Source: CAXTSE01 sp035554115
Lineage (GTDB): Bacteria > Actinomycetota > Actinomycetes > Actinomycetales > Microbacteriaceae
NCBI GenBank assembly: GCA_035554115.1
Contig: DATMIW010000029.1
Location: forward strand, 183,694-247,693
DNA length: 64,000 nucleotides
Reading direction: 5' to 3'
Program-made: the position numbers and the translations under genes
Notes under the pieces: generated by a model
Database searches by the model: none
The model's input: the letters and a program-made list of their open reading frames with translations, nothing else
Told to the model about the DNA's origin: nothing
Part shown: in pieces, positions 11,971-20,517 of the stretch
How positions within the stretch are numbered: the stretch's first letter is position 1
Layout of the letters: every line of letters begins with the position of its first letter

Positions 11971-12564
11971 CTAGCGCGAAGCAGTGGGGTCTCCTCCGTC
12001 ACTGAGGGCGTCCCATGTGTCGACGGCATCTGCCTCGGTCGAGTCGTTTCGTGTGTCGGCGGTCGCCGCCCGTGTGCGGTCGAAGCGACGCCCAGAGACC
12101 GGCCAGCGGCCGCTCGTCCCGACGACAAGGAGCCCGAGCGCGAGCACCAGGGATCCCGCGCACACAGCAACCACCGGCCAGCCCGTGGATGCGACGGTGC
12201 TGACCAGTTGGTGCTGGGGTCCTAGTCCGCTGATCCCGGTACGAGCACTGATCGCGGTTGACGAGGCGGCGACAGGGTCGGAAAGGGCAAACACAGACAC
12301 CGCAACCGCGCAGAAACCGAGAAGAGCCTGGAGCAAGCCCAGGATCACCCGAAAAACCCGACCAGCAAGTGCCAGCGCAGCCACCAGAGCAAAAGAGGCA
12401 AGGACCAGTGCTACGAGAGCACCTCCCGCAACCTCCCCGCCAACCGCGAGCGTGAGCGAGTCAGTGGTCAGGGTGAACCAGAGTTGGGACCAGGCTAGAA
12501 GCAGCACTGCATTCACCGCGACAATGCTCAGCAAGCTGAGCAGTCGGAGCCGCGAGGGGGTCAT
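11971..12564 (-). CDS. Trp biosynthesis-associated membrane protein
   Basis: A 197-aa protein with four hydrophobic segments and a charged Thr/Asp/Arg-rich cytoplasmic tail. Its position directly after trpE and its layout match the Trp_oprn_chp family (TIGR02234), seen only inside actinobacterial trp operons. Its role is unproven; transport or membrane tethering of the pathway are guesses. The ATG overlaps the trpE stop by 4 bp. Confidence 0.85.
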   Translation of the reverse strand: MTPSRLRLLSLLSIVAVNAVLLLAWSQLWFTLTTDSLTLAVGGEVAGGALVALVLASFALVAALALAGRVFRVILGLLQALLGFCAVAVSVFALSDPVAASSTAISARTGISGLGPQHQLVSTVASTGWPVVAVCAGSLVLALGLLVVGTSGRWPVSGRRFDRTRAATADTRNDSTEADAVDTWDALSDGGDPTASR

Positions 12565-14078
12565 TTCACACGCTTCATGGCGTTAGCGATGGCTATTGCC
12601 CGCAGGGGTGCCGCAGCCTTGTTCTGGGCCTCGATATGTTCGGTTTCGGGGTCGGAATCCGCTACGAGACCGGCTCCGGCCTGAACACGAGCCATGCCAT
12701 CGACAATCGTGGCCGTGCGGATTGCGATCGCGAGATCTGCGTCACCTGCCAGCCCGAAATAGCCCACGACTCCGCCGTACACCCCGCGCTGGGCTACCTC
12801 GAGTTCGTCGATAATCTCGAGAGCTCGAGGCTTGGGCGCGCCCGACAGAGTGCCCGCCGGGAAAGTCGCCCGAAACACATCAATCGGCGTCGCATCGGAT
12901 CGCAGATCGCCTTCAACGCTCGACACCAGGTGCATGATGTGGCTGAATCTCTCCACCTGCATGAACTCCGTCACCTCGACGGTTCCCGCGACGCACACCT
13001 TCGAAAGGTCGTTGCGAGCGAGGTCGACGAGCATCAGATGCTCAGCGCCCTCTTTCGGGTCGGCCAGCAACTCGTCAGCCATCTCGATATCGCGCTCGGG
13101 CGATTCACCGCGGGGGCGGGATCCGGCGATTGGATGTGTGAACACTCGGCCGTCCTGGACCTTCACCAGCGCTTCGGGCGAGGAGCCCACGATGGAATAG
13201 GTAGAACCTTGCGGGCTGTCGAGAGTGAGCAGGTACATATAGGGGCTGGGATTGAGCGCGCGCAGCACGCGATAGACGTCAATCGGCTCGGCTGTGATCT
13301 CATGGTCGAAGCGCTGCGATATGACCACCTGGAACACATCTCCGTCGCGGATGTAGTCCTTCGACACCTCGACCGCACGTCGGTAGCTCTCGGCGGGTAC
13401 GCGCGGAATGGGTGCGGGCGGCACGCCGAGGTCTATCTCGGCCAACCAGGTCTCTGACGGCGCGGCGAGGCCCGACTGAAGTCGGTCGAGCTGCTGTTGC
13501 GCGGAATCCCAGAGCGCATCCGGACTGTCGACTCCGTCGTTGAGCACACTGGCGATGAGGATCGCGGTACCGGTGCGGTGATCAAGGACGACCAGGTCTG
13601 AGACGAAGCTAAATGCTTGCCCCGGAATGTCGAAGTCCGCAGGCGGAATGTCGGGAAGGTGTTCGAGTTGCCGCACGGCCTCCCACCCAATGAACCCCAC
13701 GAGCCCACCCGTCAGAGGCGGGTGACCCGGAACCTGGGGCGTTCGCCACCGGGAGTACAGGTGCGCAAGGGCGTCGAGGGGTGCCTCGGGAGCATCCGGG
13801 CCGAGAGCCCGCTCCTCCGAAAGCCCGTAATCGATCCAGGCAGCTGTATCTCCTGATTGAGTCAGAACTCCGCGAGATCCGACCCCTATGAACGACCACC
13901 GCGACCAGATTCCCCCCTGCTCGGCGGACTCGAGAAGAAAAGTTCCGGGTTTGCCCAGGGCGAGCTTGCGATAGACCCCGATGGGCGTCTCGCCATCAGC
14001 GAAAAGTTCGCGAAGTACCGGCACAACCCGGTGACCGGCCGCGACGGCCGCGTCGAAATCTGCGCGGCTTGTCGTCAT
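12561..14078 (-). CDS. trpE: anthranilate synthase component I
   Basis: Converts chorismate to anthranilate, the first step of tryptophan synthesis. The N-terminal segment FLLESAEQG resembles the LLES motif of the tryptophan feedback site. The C-terminal chorismate-binding domain is intact (AGTLSGAPKPRA, GVYGGVVGYFG, IAIRTATI). The 505-aa length is normal. No trpG or trpD lies in the window. The ATG overlaps the hisI stop by 4 bp, so there is no room for a trp leader or attenuator here. Confidence 0.96.
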   Translation of the reverse strand: MTTSRADFDAAVAAGHRVVPVLRELFADGETPIGVYRKLALGKPGTFLLESAEQGGIWSRWSFIGVGSRGVLTQSGDTAAWIDYGLSEERALGPDAPEAPLDALAHLYSRWRTPQVPGHPPLTGGLVGFIGWEAVRQLEHLPDIPPADFDIPGQAFSFVSDLVVLDHRTGTAILIASVLNDGVDSPDALWDSAQQQLDRLQSGLAAPSETWLAEIDLGVPPAPIPRVPAESYRRAVEVSKDYIRDGDVFQVVISQRFDHEITAEPIDVYRVLRALNPSPYMYLLTLDSPQGSTYSIVGSSPEALVKVQDGRVFTHPIAGSRPRGESPERDIEMADELLADPKEGAEHLMLVDLARNDLSKVCVAGTVEVTEFMQVERFSHIMHLVSSVEGDLRSDATPIDVFRATFPAGTLSGAPKPRALEIIDELEVAQRGVYGGVVGYFGLAGDADLAIAIRTATIVDGMARVQAGAGLVADSDPETEHIEAQNKAAAPLRAIAIANAMKRVK

Positions 14079-14458
14079 GCGGTCACCTCATGAGACGAAC
14101 CGACAACCGGCTCGAGCGGATCGACGTCGAAGCACGCGTGGGCTCCCGTGTGACAGGCGGGCCCCAGTTGTTCAACCCGTACCAACAGGGTGTCACCGTC
14201 GCAGTCGAGAGCTGCCGTCTTCACATACTGCCGATTGCCGCTCGTGTCTCCCTTGCGCCAGTATTCCTGACGGCTACGGGACCAGAACGTCACGCGGCCC
14301 TGGGTCAGAGTGCGTCGGAGAGCTTCCGCATCCATGTATCCGAGCATGAGAACTTCGCCGGTATCGTGCTGCTGGATAATCGCGGGAATGAGACCGTGAT
14401 CCGAGAAATTCACGCGTGCAATAACCTCTGCCACGGACGTTTCGTCGAGAGTCGTCAT
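14075..14458 (-). CDS. hisI: phosphoribosyl-AMP cyclohydrolase
   Basis: Opens the adenine ring of phosphoribosyl-AMP in histidine synthesis. This 127-aa form is the cyclohydrolase alone; the pyrophosphohydrolase is the separate hisE. Metal-site segments DCDGDTLLV and ACHTGAHACF, with their Cys and His ligands, are present. It overlaps hisF and trpE by 4 bp on either side. Confidence 0.96.
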   Translation of the reverse strand: MTTLDETSVAEVIARVNFSDHGLIPAIIQQHDTGEVLMLGYMDAEALRRTLTQGRVTFWSRSRQEYWRKGDTSGNRQYVKTAALDCDGDTLLVRVEQLGPACHTGAHACFDVDPLEPVVGSSHEVTA

Positions 14459-15216
14459 CTCACCACCACCCCTTCGGCGCGCAGCGCGCCCTTAACATCG
14501 CCAACTGTCAGCTCACCCAAATGGAAAACCGATGCCGCAAGAACTGCGTCGGCGCCCGCGGCGACCGCCGGGGCGAAGTGCTCGAGCGCTCCGGCTCCCC
14601 CGCTCGCAATGACCGGCACGGTGCTGAGCTCGCGCATAGCGTGGACAAGCTCAAGATCGAACCCCTGCTTGGTACCGTCCGCGTCAATGGAGTTGACGAG
14701 CAGTTCGCCCGCTCCACGTTCAATCGCCTCGCGGGCCCATTCGAGAGCATCCAAGGTGGTTTCTGTGCGGCCGCCGTGGGTCGTGACCACAAAACCTGAG
14801 GGGGTGCCTCTTCCACGCTTGATATCCAGGCTCAGCACCACCACCTGCGCTCCGAAGCGATCGGCGATTTCGTCGATCAAAGCAGGACGCGCAATCGCGG
14901 CGCTGTTCACCCCGACCTTGTCGGCTCCGCTCGCCAGAAGGCGTGCCACATCATCGGTGCTGCGGACTCCCCCGCCGACAGTGAGCGGAATGAAGACCTG
15001 TTCCGCGGTCTTGGTGACCGTCTCGTACATCGTTGCGCGGTCTTCGACGGTCGCGGTGACGTCGAGGAAGGTCACCTCGTCGGCACCCTGCTCGTAATAG
15101 CGGCGCGCCAGTTCTACCGGGTCGCCCGCATCACGCAGATCAATAAAATTCACGCCTTTGACGACCCGACCAGCGGCCACATCGAGGCACGGGATGACCC
15201 GTACGGCGACGCTCAT
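14455..15216 (-). CDS. hisF: imidazole glycerol phosphate synthase cyclase subunit
   Basis: Uses ammonia from HisH to make imidazole glycerol phosphate and AICAR. The 253-aa barrel has the catalytic VIPCLDVAAGRVVKG start and the second catalytic Asp in NSIDADGTKQG. Phosphate-binding segments are VGGGVRS and ASGGAG. HisH is not in the window. Both ends overlap neighbours by 4 bp. Confidence 0.97.
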   Translation of the reverse strand: MSVAVRVIPCLDVAAGRVVKGVNFIDLRDAGDPVELARRYYEQGADEVTFLDVTATVEDRATMYETVTKTAEQVFIPLTVGGGVRSTDDVARLLASGADKVGVNSAAIARPALIDEIADRFGAQVVVLSLDIKRGRGTPSGFVVTTHGGRTETTLDALEWAREAIERGAGELLVNSIDADGTKQGFDLELVHAMRELSTVPVIASGGAGALEHFAPAVAAGADAVLAASVFHLGELTVGDVKGALRAEGVVVR

Positions 15217-16052
15217 ATCCGTGCGGCGAGAATCGATCCAACCAGGATCGCGCGGGCGCCCAGTGCGTAGAGCTCATCCATCACGTGGTTGGTTTCCGCC
15301 CGCGGAACCATGACGCGAACGGCAACCCACGACGAGTCACGGAGCGGCGAGACCGTCGGGGATTCGAGACCGGGAGTTATGGCCGACGCCTGGTCGATGA
15401 GCTCGGCAGGCAGGTCGTAGTCCATCAGCACATAGCGGCGCGCGACCATGACGCCGTGGAGACGTCGGCGGAGAGTCTCCAGACCCGCGGTATCGGCCGA
15501 TCGTGAGATCAGCACAGCAGTCGACTGCAGGATCACCGGGCCGAAGATCTCAAGGCCCTGCTTACGCAAGGTGGTGCCCGTCTCGACGACGTCGGCTACA
15601 GCATCCGCGACGCCCAGGCGCACAGCAGATTCGACGGCACCGTCAAGACGCACAACAGAGGCATCGATTCCCTCGCGCGCAAGAAAATCTCCGACAAGCG
15701 CGTCATAGCTCGTGGCGACGCGCAGACCCTGGAGGTCCGACAGCTCAGAGAACTGACCGATGGGACCGGCGAACCTGAACGTCGAGGCGCCAAAATCGAG
15801 TTCATCGATCTCTGTCGCGGCGGAGTGTGAATCTAGAAGCAGATCGCGCCCGGTCACTCCAACGTCGAGCGCCCCCGACCCCACATACGTCGCAATATCG
15901 CGCGGACGCAGGTAGAAGAATTCGACATCGTTACGGGTGTCGACGACGATGAGTTCTTTTTGATCGCGTCGGGTCGCATAGCCGGCCTCGTGCAGCATCT
16001 GCACGGTGGTCTCAGAAAGAGTGCCCTTATTCGGCACGGCAATTCGCAGCAT
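15213..16052 (-). CDS. hisG: ATP phosphoribosyltransferase, long form
   Basis: First and feedback-controlled step of histidine synthesis. It opens with LRIAVPNKG, and the phosphoribosyl-binding region is near DAVADVVETGTTLRK. A C-terminal ACT-like HisG regulatory domain (WVAVRVMVPR onwards) marks the hexameric long form that binds histidine. I take the ATG at 16050-16052 (279 aa) with GAAAG about 10 nt upstream; a GTG two codons earlier at 16058 is the alternative. Confidence 0.95.
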   Translation of the reverse strand: MLRIAVPNKGTLSETTVQMLHEAGYATRRDQKELIVVDTRNDVEFFYLRPRDIATYVGSGALDVGVTGRDLLLDSHSAATEIDELDFGASTFRFAGPIGQFSELSDLQGLRVATSYDALVGDFLAREGIDASVVRLDGAVESAVRLGVADAVADVVETGTTLRKQGLEIFGPVILQSTAVLISRSADTAGLETLRRRLHGVMVARRYVLMDYDLPAELIDQASAITPGLESPTVSPLRDSSWVAVRVMVPRAETNHVMDELYALGARAILVGSILAARI

Positions 16053-16092
16053 AGTCACAGTCTTTCAGTCATCGCGGTCACGGGACTCCCGA

Positions 16093-16356
16093 TCAGAGGT
16101 GTCGGTACACGTCGTCGGTAGTCAGCCCCTTCGCGACCATCAGAACTTGAAGGTGATAAAGAAGCTGCGAAATCTCTTCTGCGGTCTCGACGTCCGTTTG
16201 ATATTCGGCTGCCATCCACACCTCGGCTGCCTCTTCGACAATCTTCTTGCCGATGGCATGCACGCCCGCGTCAAGCTCGGCAACGGTGCGTGAATCGCTC
16301 GGCCGGGTGCGGGCCTTTTCGGTCAGCTCGGAGAAGAGGGAGTCAAAGGTCTTCAC
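16093..16356 (-). CDS. hisE: phosphoribosyl-ATP pyrophosphatase
   Basis: Removes pyrophosphate from phosphoribosyl-ATP, the second histidine step. The 87-aa all-alpha protein shows the MazG-like KKIVEEAAEVWMAA motif with its metal-binding glutamates. The GTG start overlaps the stop of the upstream molybdoenzyme gene by 4 bp (GTGA), so its translation appears coupled to a gene unrelated to histidine synthesis. Confidence 0.96.
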   Translation of the reverse strand: MKTFDSLFSELTEKARTRPSDSRTVAELDAGVHAIGKKIVEEAAEVWMAAEYQTDVETAEEISQLLYHLQVLMVAKGLTTDDVYRHL

Positions 16357-18650
16357 GCCTGCAAGGCTACCGTCGGCTCAAGCCGCACGATCACAGCTTT
16401 CGAGACCGGGGTGTTGCTCTCGATCGACGCACTATCGAGAGGCACCAGCACGTTCGCCTCGGGATAGTAGGCCGCGGCACAGTGCCGAGCTGTCGGATAT
16501 TGCACGACGCGATAGTTGCGCAGCACGCGATCAGGTTGACCCGGCCACTCGCTGAAAATGTCCACGCGCTGCCCGTCGACGATGCCGAGATCGACCATGT
16601 CTTCGCCATTGACGAAAATCACGTCGCGGCCCTTCTTGATACCGCGGTAGCGGTCGTTGAGGCTGTAGATCGTCGTGTTGAACTGGTCGTGCGAACGCAT
16701 CGTTTGCAGGATGAGGCGGCCCGGTGGGCACACCAGCGGCTCGAGGTGGTTCACCGTGATCATCGCTTTGCCGGTCGCCGTGGCGAAGGAACGCGAATCG
16801 CGCGGCCCGTTGGGCAAGATGAATCCGTCGCGGCGGCGGATGACCTCGTTGAAGTTGTCGAATCCGGTGACGACACGGCTGATGTGATCGCGGATGACGT
16901 CGTAGTCGTCTTCCATGCCCTGCCAGTCAATCGGGGACGACTCGCCCAGGGTTGCACGGGCAATCCCCGCGACGATCGCGATCTCGGACTTGATTTCGGC
17001 GGAAGCCGGAGCAAGCTGCCCGTGCGACGCGTGAACAGCGCACACCGAGTCCTCGACGGACACAAACTGTGAGCCGGTTTTCTGGAGGTCAATCTCGGTG
17101 CGGCCCAAGGCCGGGAGGATGAGTGCCTCATCGCCTGTAACGACATGTGAGCGATTGAGCTTGGTCGAGATCTGAACCGTCAGATCGGCGCCACGCATTG
17201 CCGCTTCCGCCGCTTCCGTATCGGAGATCGCCCCGACGAAGTTGCCGCCCAGAGCAATGAACGCCTTGATCTCGTTCCGCTGCAGCGCACGGACGGAGTT
17301 GATCGCATCCAGGCCATGATGGCGGGGCGGTTCGAAGCCGAACTCGGCTCCGAGAGCGTCGAGGAAGGTGTCGGGCATCTGTTCCCACACCCCCATCGTG
17401 CGGTCACCCTGCACATTGCTGTGCCCGCGGATGGGGGAAGCTCCCGCGCCCGGCTTACCGATGTTGCCGCGCAGTAGCAGCAGGTTGACGATCTCTTTGA
17501 TGGTGTCGACGGCCTTGCGCTGCTGCGTGACGCCCATTGCCCAGGTGATGATGACCTTGTCGGCGGCGAGATAGGCGTTCGCCAAGTCGTCGATATCCGC
17601 AACGGTGAGCCCCGTAGCCTCGAGAACCTCATTCTCGTCAAGGTTGGCCAGGTGTGCCGTGAGGTCTTCAAGGCCGATTGTGTGCTCGGCGAGGAACTCA
17701 TGGTCGAGCACCGTACCGGGAGCCGCAGCCTCGGCGTCGAGGACGCGCTTGGAGACGGCCTGCAAAAGGGCCATGTCGCCGCCGGAGCGGATCTGCAGGA
17801 AACGATCCGAAATATCCGTACCGCTACCAATGATGCCGCGAACCTTCTGCGGGTTCTTGTATCTCAGCAATCCTGCTTCGGGCAGCGGGTTGACCGAAAT
17901 GATTTTGGCGCCCTTGCGCTTCGCCTCTTCGAGCGCGCTGAGCATGCGGGGGTGGTTGGTTCCGGGGTTCTGGCCGATCACGATGATCAGCTCAGACTTG
18001 CCGAAGTCGTCGTAGGCGATTGTCGATTTGCCGATACCGATCGTCTCGCCGAGTGCGGTTCCGGTGGATTCGTGGCACATGTTTGAGCAGTCGGGCAGAT
18101 TGTTGGTGCCGTATGCACGGACGAACAGCTGGTAAAGGAACGCCGTCTCATTGGCTGTGCGACCGGAGGTGTAGAACGTCGCCTGATCGGGCGAGATCGA
18201 CGCCAGCTTGGTACCGATGAGGTCGAAGGCGCGCTGCCAGCTGATCGGCTCGTAGTGGTCTGAACCTGACGGCTTGTATACGGGCTCGATGAGACGACCC
18301 TGCTGTCCCAACCAGTATTCGGTCTTGTCGAGAAGCGAGGTGAGCGAGTTCTCGGCCCAGAAGCTGCTCTCGACCCGGAGAGGAGTCGCCTCCCAGGTAA
18401 CAGCCTTCGCGCCGTTCTCACAGAACTCGAAGGGACTGCGGTGCGAGGGGTCCGGCCACGCACAGCTCATGCAGTCGAATCCCTCTTTTTGGTTGAGGGT
18501 GAGCATCAGCTTCGTGGCATTGCGGACCCCGAGCTGCTTAACCGCAGGCTCCATGGAGTGAAGGATCGCGGGCATACCCACGGCCCACTCCTTCTTGTGC
18601 TCGACCTTCAGATCGGGATACTCCGCGTGGGGGGGAACGTTCTTGCTCAT
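16353..18650 (-). CDS. FdhF/YdeP-type molybdopterin oxidoreductase
   Basis: A 765-aa molybdopterin-guanine-dinucleotide enzyme of the formate-dehydrogenase-alpha-like family (TIGR01701, YdeP type). Near the N-terminus FDCMSCAWPDP and a later EFCENG give three cysteines, which could hold a cluster. NMCHEST near residue 190 is the molybdenum-site segment expected in this family. Further cofactor-binding segments are VIGQNPGTNHPR and IRGHSNVQGDRTMG. The C-terminal MGD-binding domain begins around PRDSRSFATATGK. No Fe-S or membrane partner subunit is encoded nearby, and the true substrate is unknown; formate dehydrogenase is only the family name. It overlaps fdhD (ATGA) and hisE (GTGA). Confidence 0.9.
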   Translation of the reverse strand: MSKNVPPHAEYPDLKVEHKKEWAVGMPAILHSMEPAVKQLGVRNATKLMLTLNQKEGFDCMSCAWPDPSHRSPFEFCENGAKAVTWEATPLRVESSFWAENSLTSLLDKTEYWLGQQGRLIEPVYKPSGSDHYEPISWQRAFDLIGTKLASISPDQATFYTSGRTANETAFLYQLFVRAYGTNNLPDCSNMCHESTGTALGETIGIGKSTIAYDDFGKSELIIVIGQNPGTNHPRMLSALEEAKRKGAKIISVNPLPEAGLLRYKNPQKVRGIIGSGTDISDRFLQIRSGGDMALLQAVSKRVLDAEAAAPGTVLDHEFLAEHTIGLEDLTAHLANLDENEVLEATGLTVADIDDLANAYLAADKVIITWAMGVTQQRKAVDTIKEIVNLLLLRGNIGKPGAGASPIRGHSNVQGDRTMGVWEQMPDTFLDALGAEFGFEPPRHHGLDAINSVRALQRNEIKAFIALGGNFVGAISDTEAAEAAMRGADLTVQISTKLNRSHVVTGDEALILPALGRTEIDLQKTGSQFVSVEDSVCAVHASHGQLAPASAEIKSEIAIVAGIARATLGESSPIDWQGMEDDYDVIRDHISRVVTGFDNFNEVIRRRDGFILPNGPRDSRSFATATGKAMITVNHLEPLVCPPGRLILQTMRSHDQFNTTIYSLNDRYRGIKKGRDVIFVNGEDMVDLGIVDGQRVDIFSEWPGQPDRVLRNYRVVQYPTARHCAAAYYPEANVLVPLDSASIESNTPVSKAVIVRLEPTVALQA

Positions 18651-19528
18651 GCTGATATCACTTTCTGCCGGGCGGCGTCCGCCGGCACATCATCTACGGA
18701 TGCCACGATCCGTTCGGGAGAGCTGTAGACCACCATCGATTGCCCGCGAAGGAACCCGACGACTGTGAGGCCGACTTCGGAGGCGAGATCGACGGCGAGC
18801 GATGACGGTGCAGAGACCGCGGCGAGAACCGGAATACCTGCCATCGACGCCTTTTGAGTCAGTTCAAAACTGGCGCGACCGGACACCATGAGAACCATAT
18901 TTCGGAGCGGAAGCAGCCGTTCTCCGAGAGCCCATCCCACGACCTTGTCCACGGCATTGTGGCGACCGACATCTTCGCGCAGGACGAGCATCTCGCCCGT
19001 CACCCCGTTGAACAGGGCGGCCGCGTGCAATCCGCCGGTTTTGTCGAAAGCATCCTGCCCGGCGCGCAGCAGATCGGGGAACGTGGCCAGCAGGGCGGCA
19101 GGGACGCGAAGCTCATCGCTCGCAACGGGATGCTCCGACAGGGTGCGCACCGCGTCGATGCTCGCCTTGCCACAGAGACCACAGGAGCTCGTCATATAGA
19201 AGTTGCGTTCAAGGCTCGGGTCGGGCAAAGCCACACCCGGTGCAAGGGCAACATCGAGAACGTTGTAGGTGTTCTCTCCATCGACCGGACCACCTGCGCA
19301 GTATCGAATCGCCTGCACTTGATGATCGTGGGCAATAACGCCTTCACTCACCAGGAATCCGGTGGCCAACTCGAAATCATGACCGGGGGTGCGCATGGTG
19401 ATTGTGAGCGCGGATCCGGCGACACGAATTTCCAGCGGCTCTTCGACGGCGAGATTGTCTTCACGGCGAATTGCCGCAGACCCGACGGTGATCCGGGTGA
19501 CGCGACGACGTGCGGTGATTCTGCCCAC
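18647..19528 (-). CDS. fdhD: formate dehydrogenase accessory sulfurtransferase
   Basis: FdhD moves sulfur from a cysteine desulfurase to the molybdenum cofactor of FdhF-type enzymes. The 293-aa protein carries the paired-cysteine motif SSCGLCGKAS near residue 130 and the cofactor-binding segments REDVGRHNAVDK and VSGRASFEL. The GTG start at 19526-19528 gives MGRITARR. It is the first gene of the minus-strand run and its stop overlaps the oxidoreductase start, matching a chaperone-client pair. Confidence 0.95.
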   Translation of the reverse strand: MGRITARRRVTRITVGSAAIRREDNLAVEEPLEIRVAGSALTITMRTPGHDFELATGFLVSEGVIAHDHQVQAIRYCAGGPVDGENTYNVLDVALAPGVALPDPSLERNFYMTSSCGLCGKASIDAVRTLSEHPVASDELRVPAALLATFPDLLRAGQDAFDKTGGLHAAALFNGVTGEMLVLREDVGRHNAVDKVVGWALGERLLPLRNMVLMVSGRASFELTQKASMAGIPVLAAVSAPSSLAVDLASEVGLTVVGFLRGQSMVVYSSPERIVASVDDVPADAARQKVISA

Positions 19529-19591
19529 TAGACATGCTTACCACCCTTTCCGGCCCGTGCCTGGCTGTGCAGTCGCCGTAGGCTGAATGCC
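19529..19591. promoter_or_regulatory. divergent promoter region fdhD / mobA
   Basis: A 63-bp gap drives both halves of the molybdenum block. On the plus strand TAGGCT (19579-19584) ends 7 nt before the mobA ATG and no ribosome-binding site is visible, which suggests a leaderless mRNA. On the minus strand TAAGCA lies 6 nt before the fdhD GTG and is a weaker -10 candidate. No clear -35 boxes were seen. Confidence 0.4.
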
Positions 19592-20218
19592 ATGATCTAT
19601 GACGCCATCGTGCTCGCCGGGGGCAGGTCCTCTCGGCTCGATGGATATGCGAAGGCAGCGTTGCAGATATCCGGTCGTGCGGTGCTTGCCGTGACACTCG
19701 ATGCCGTCGAGACGGCGCGCCACATCGCTGTCGTCGGGGACGTGGCGGGAATCAAGATCCCGGAAAAGACGCGTGTTGTCCGTGAGAATCCTCCGTACAG
19801 CGGACCGGTCGCAGGCATCGCCGCAGGCCTGCGGGAACTTGAGGGCACGGAGGACACTGATGTACGCGTCATGGTTCTCGCATGCGACATGCCGCGAGTC
19901 TCGGCCGCCGTTGCCGTACTCCTCGCAGAAGATGCTGGTGCTCAAGCACTCCTCGCCCACGATGGGGATCGGGATCAGTACCTCGTCGCCCTCGTTGATC
20001 GACCCGCTCTGAAAGCGGCACTCGCGCATCTTGCGACCGAGCGTGGTGGTCTCATCGACGCATCAGTCCGTCAGCTGTGGAGCTCGATCGGATGGAAGTC
20101 TGCCGCTGTTCCGCTCGGCAGTACCCGCGACATCGACACCTGGGAGGACGCGCGCGAACTGGGCGCTGAGCTCTCGTTTCATAACGACGCCCCATCACCA
20201 ACGCTAAGGAGCCTCTGA
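19592..20218 (+). CDS. mobA: molybdenum cofactor guanylyltransferase
   Basis: Adds GMP to molybdopterin to give MGD, the cofactor form used by the adjacent FdhF-type enzyme. The 208-aa nucleotidyltransferase fold starts with the AIVLAGGRSSRLDG loop and has the ACDMPR segment that holds the metal. Sequence alone fits a MobA-like NTP transferase; the neighbours fdhD and moeA make the MobA assignment firm. It overlaps the next gene by 1 bp. Confidence 0.88.
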   Translation: MIYDAIVLAGGRSSRLDGYAKAALQISGRAVLAVTLDAVETARHIAVVGDVAGIKIPEKTRVVRENPPYSGPVAGIAAGLRELEGTEDTDVRVMVLACDMPRVSAAVAVLLAEDAGAQALLAHDGDRDQYLVALVDRPALKAALAHLATERGGLIDASVRQLWSSIGWKSAAVPLGSTRDIDTWEDARELGAELSFHNDAPSPTLRSL

Positions 20219-20517
20219 TGGCAGGAACCGACGACCAGGAGTTCACCGCGCGAATGGAAGCATGGACGGCGGAATTGAGTTCCGCGCTCAATGTGTCCGA
20301 TGTGAAAGTCGATATCGACGCGGTTCTCGATCTGGCGGGAGTTGCCGCCCATGCAATTCTGCGCCCCGCTGCGCCTCTGACGACCTATCTGGCGGGCTAC
20401 GCCGCTGGTCTCGCGGCGGCCGGTGGACCACATGCTGATGCTGCCGCTGCCGTGATTCGAATCGCCCGTGAAACTGCTGCGGCGCACGGGGATACGTCTT
20501 CGGGCGCCCAGGCGTGA
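20218..20517 (+). CDS. small conserved protein, DUF6457 type
   Basis: A 99-aa, Ala-rich, mostly helical protein without signal peptide or cysteine motif. Middle segments LDLAGVAAHAILRPAAPLTT and YLAGYAAGLAAAGG fit the DUF6457 family as I recall it. AAGGAG lies 8 nt before the ATG. It is wedged between mobA and moeA with a 1-bp overlap on one side and a 4-bp overlap (GTGA) on the other, so a cofactor-related accessory role is likely but unproven. Confidence 0.75.
   Translation: MAGTDDQEFTARMEAWTAELSSALNVSDVKVDIDAVLDLAGVAAHAILRPAAPLTTYLAGYAAGLAAAGGPHADAAAAVIRIARETAAAHGDTSSGAQA

Noticed and set aside
14075..14078. trp attenuator or leader peptide before trpE
   Set aside because: hisI and trpE overlap by 4 bp, leaving no leader.
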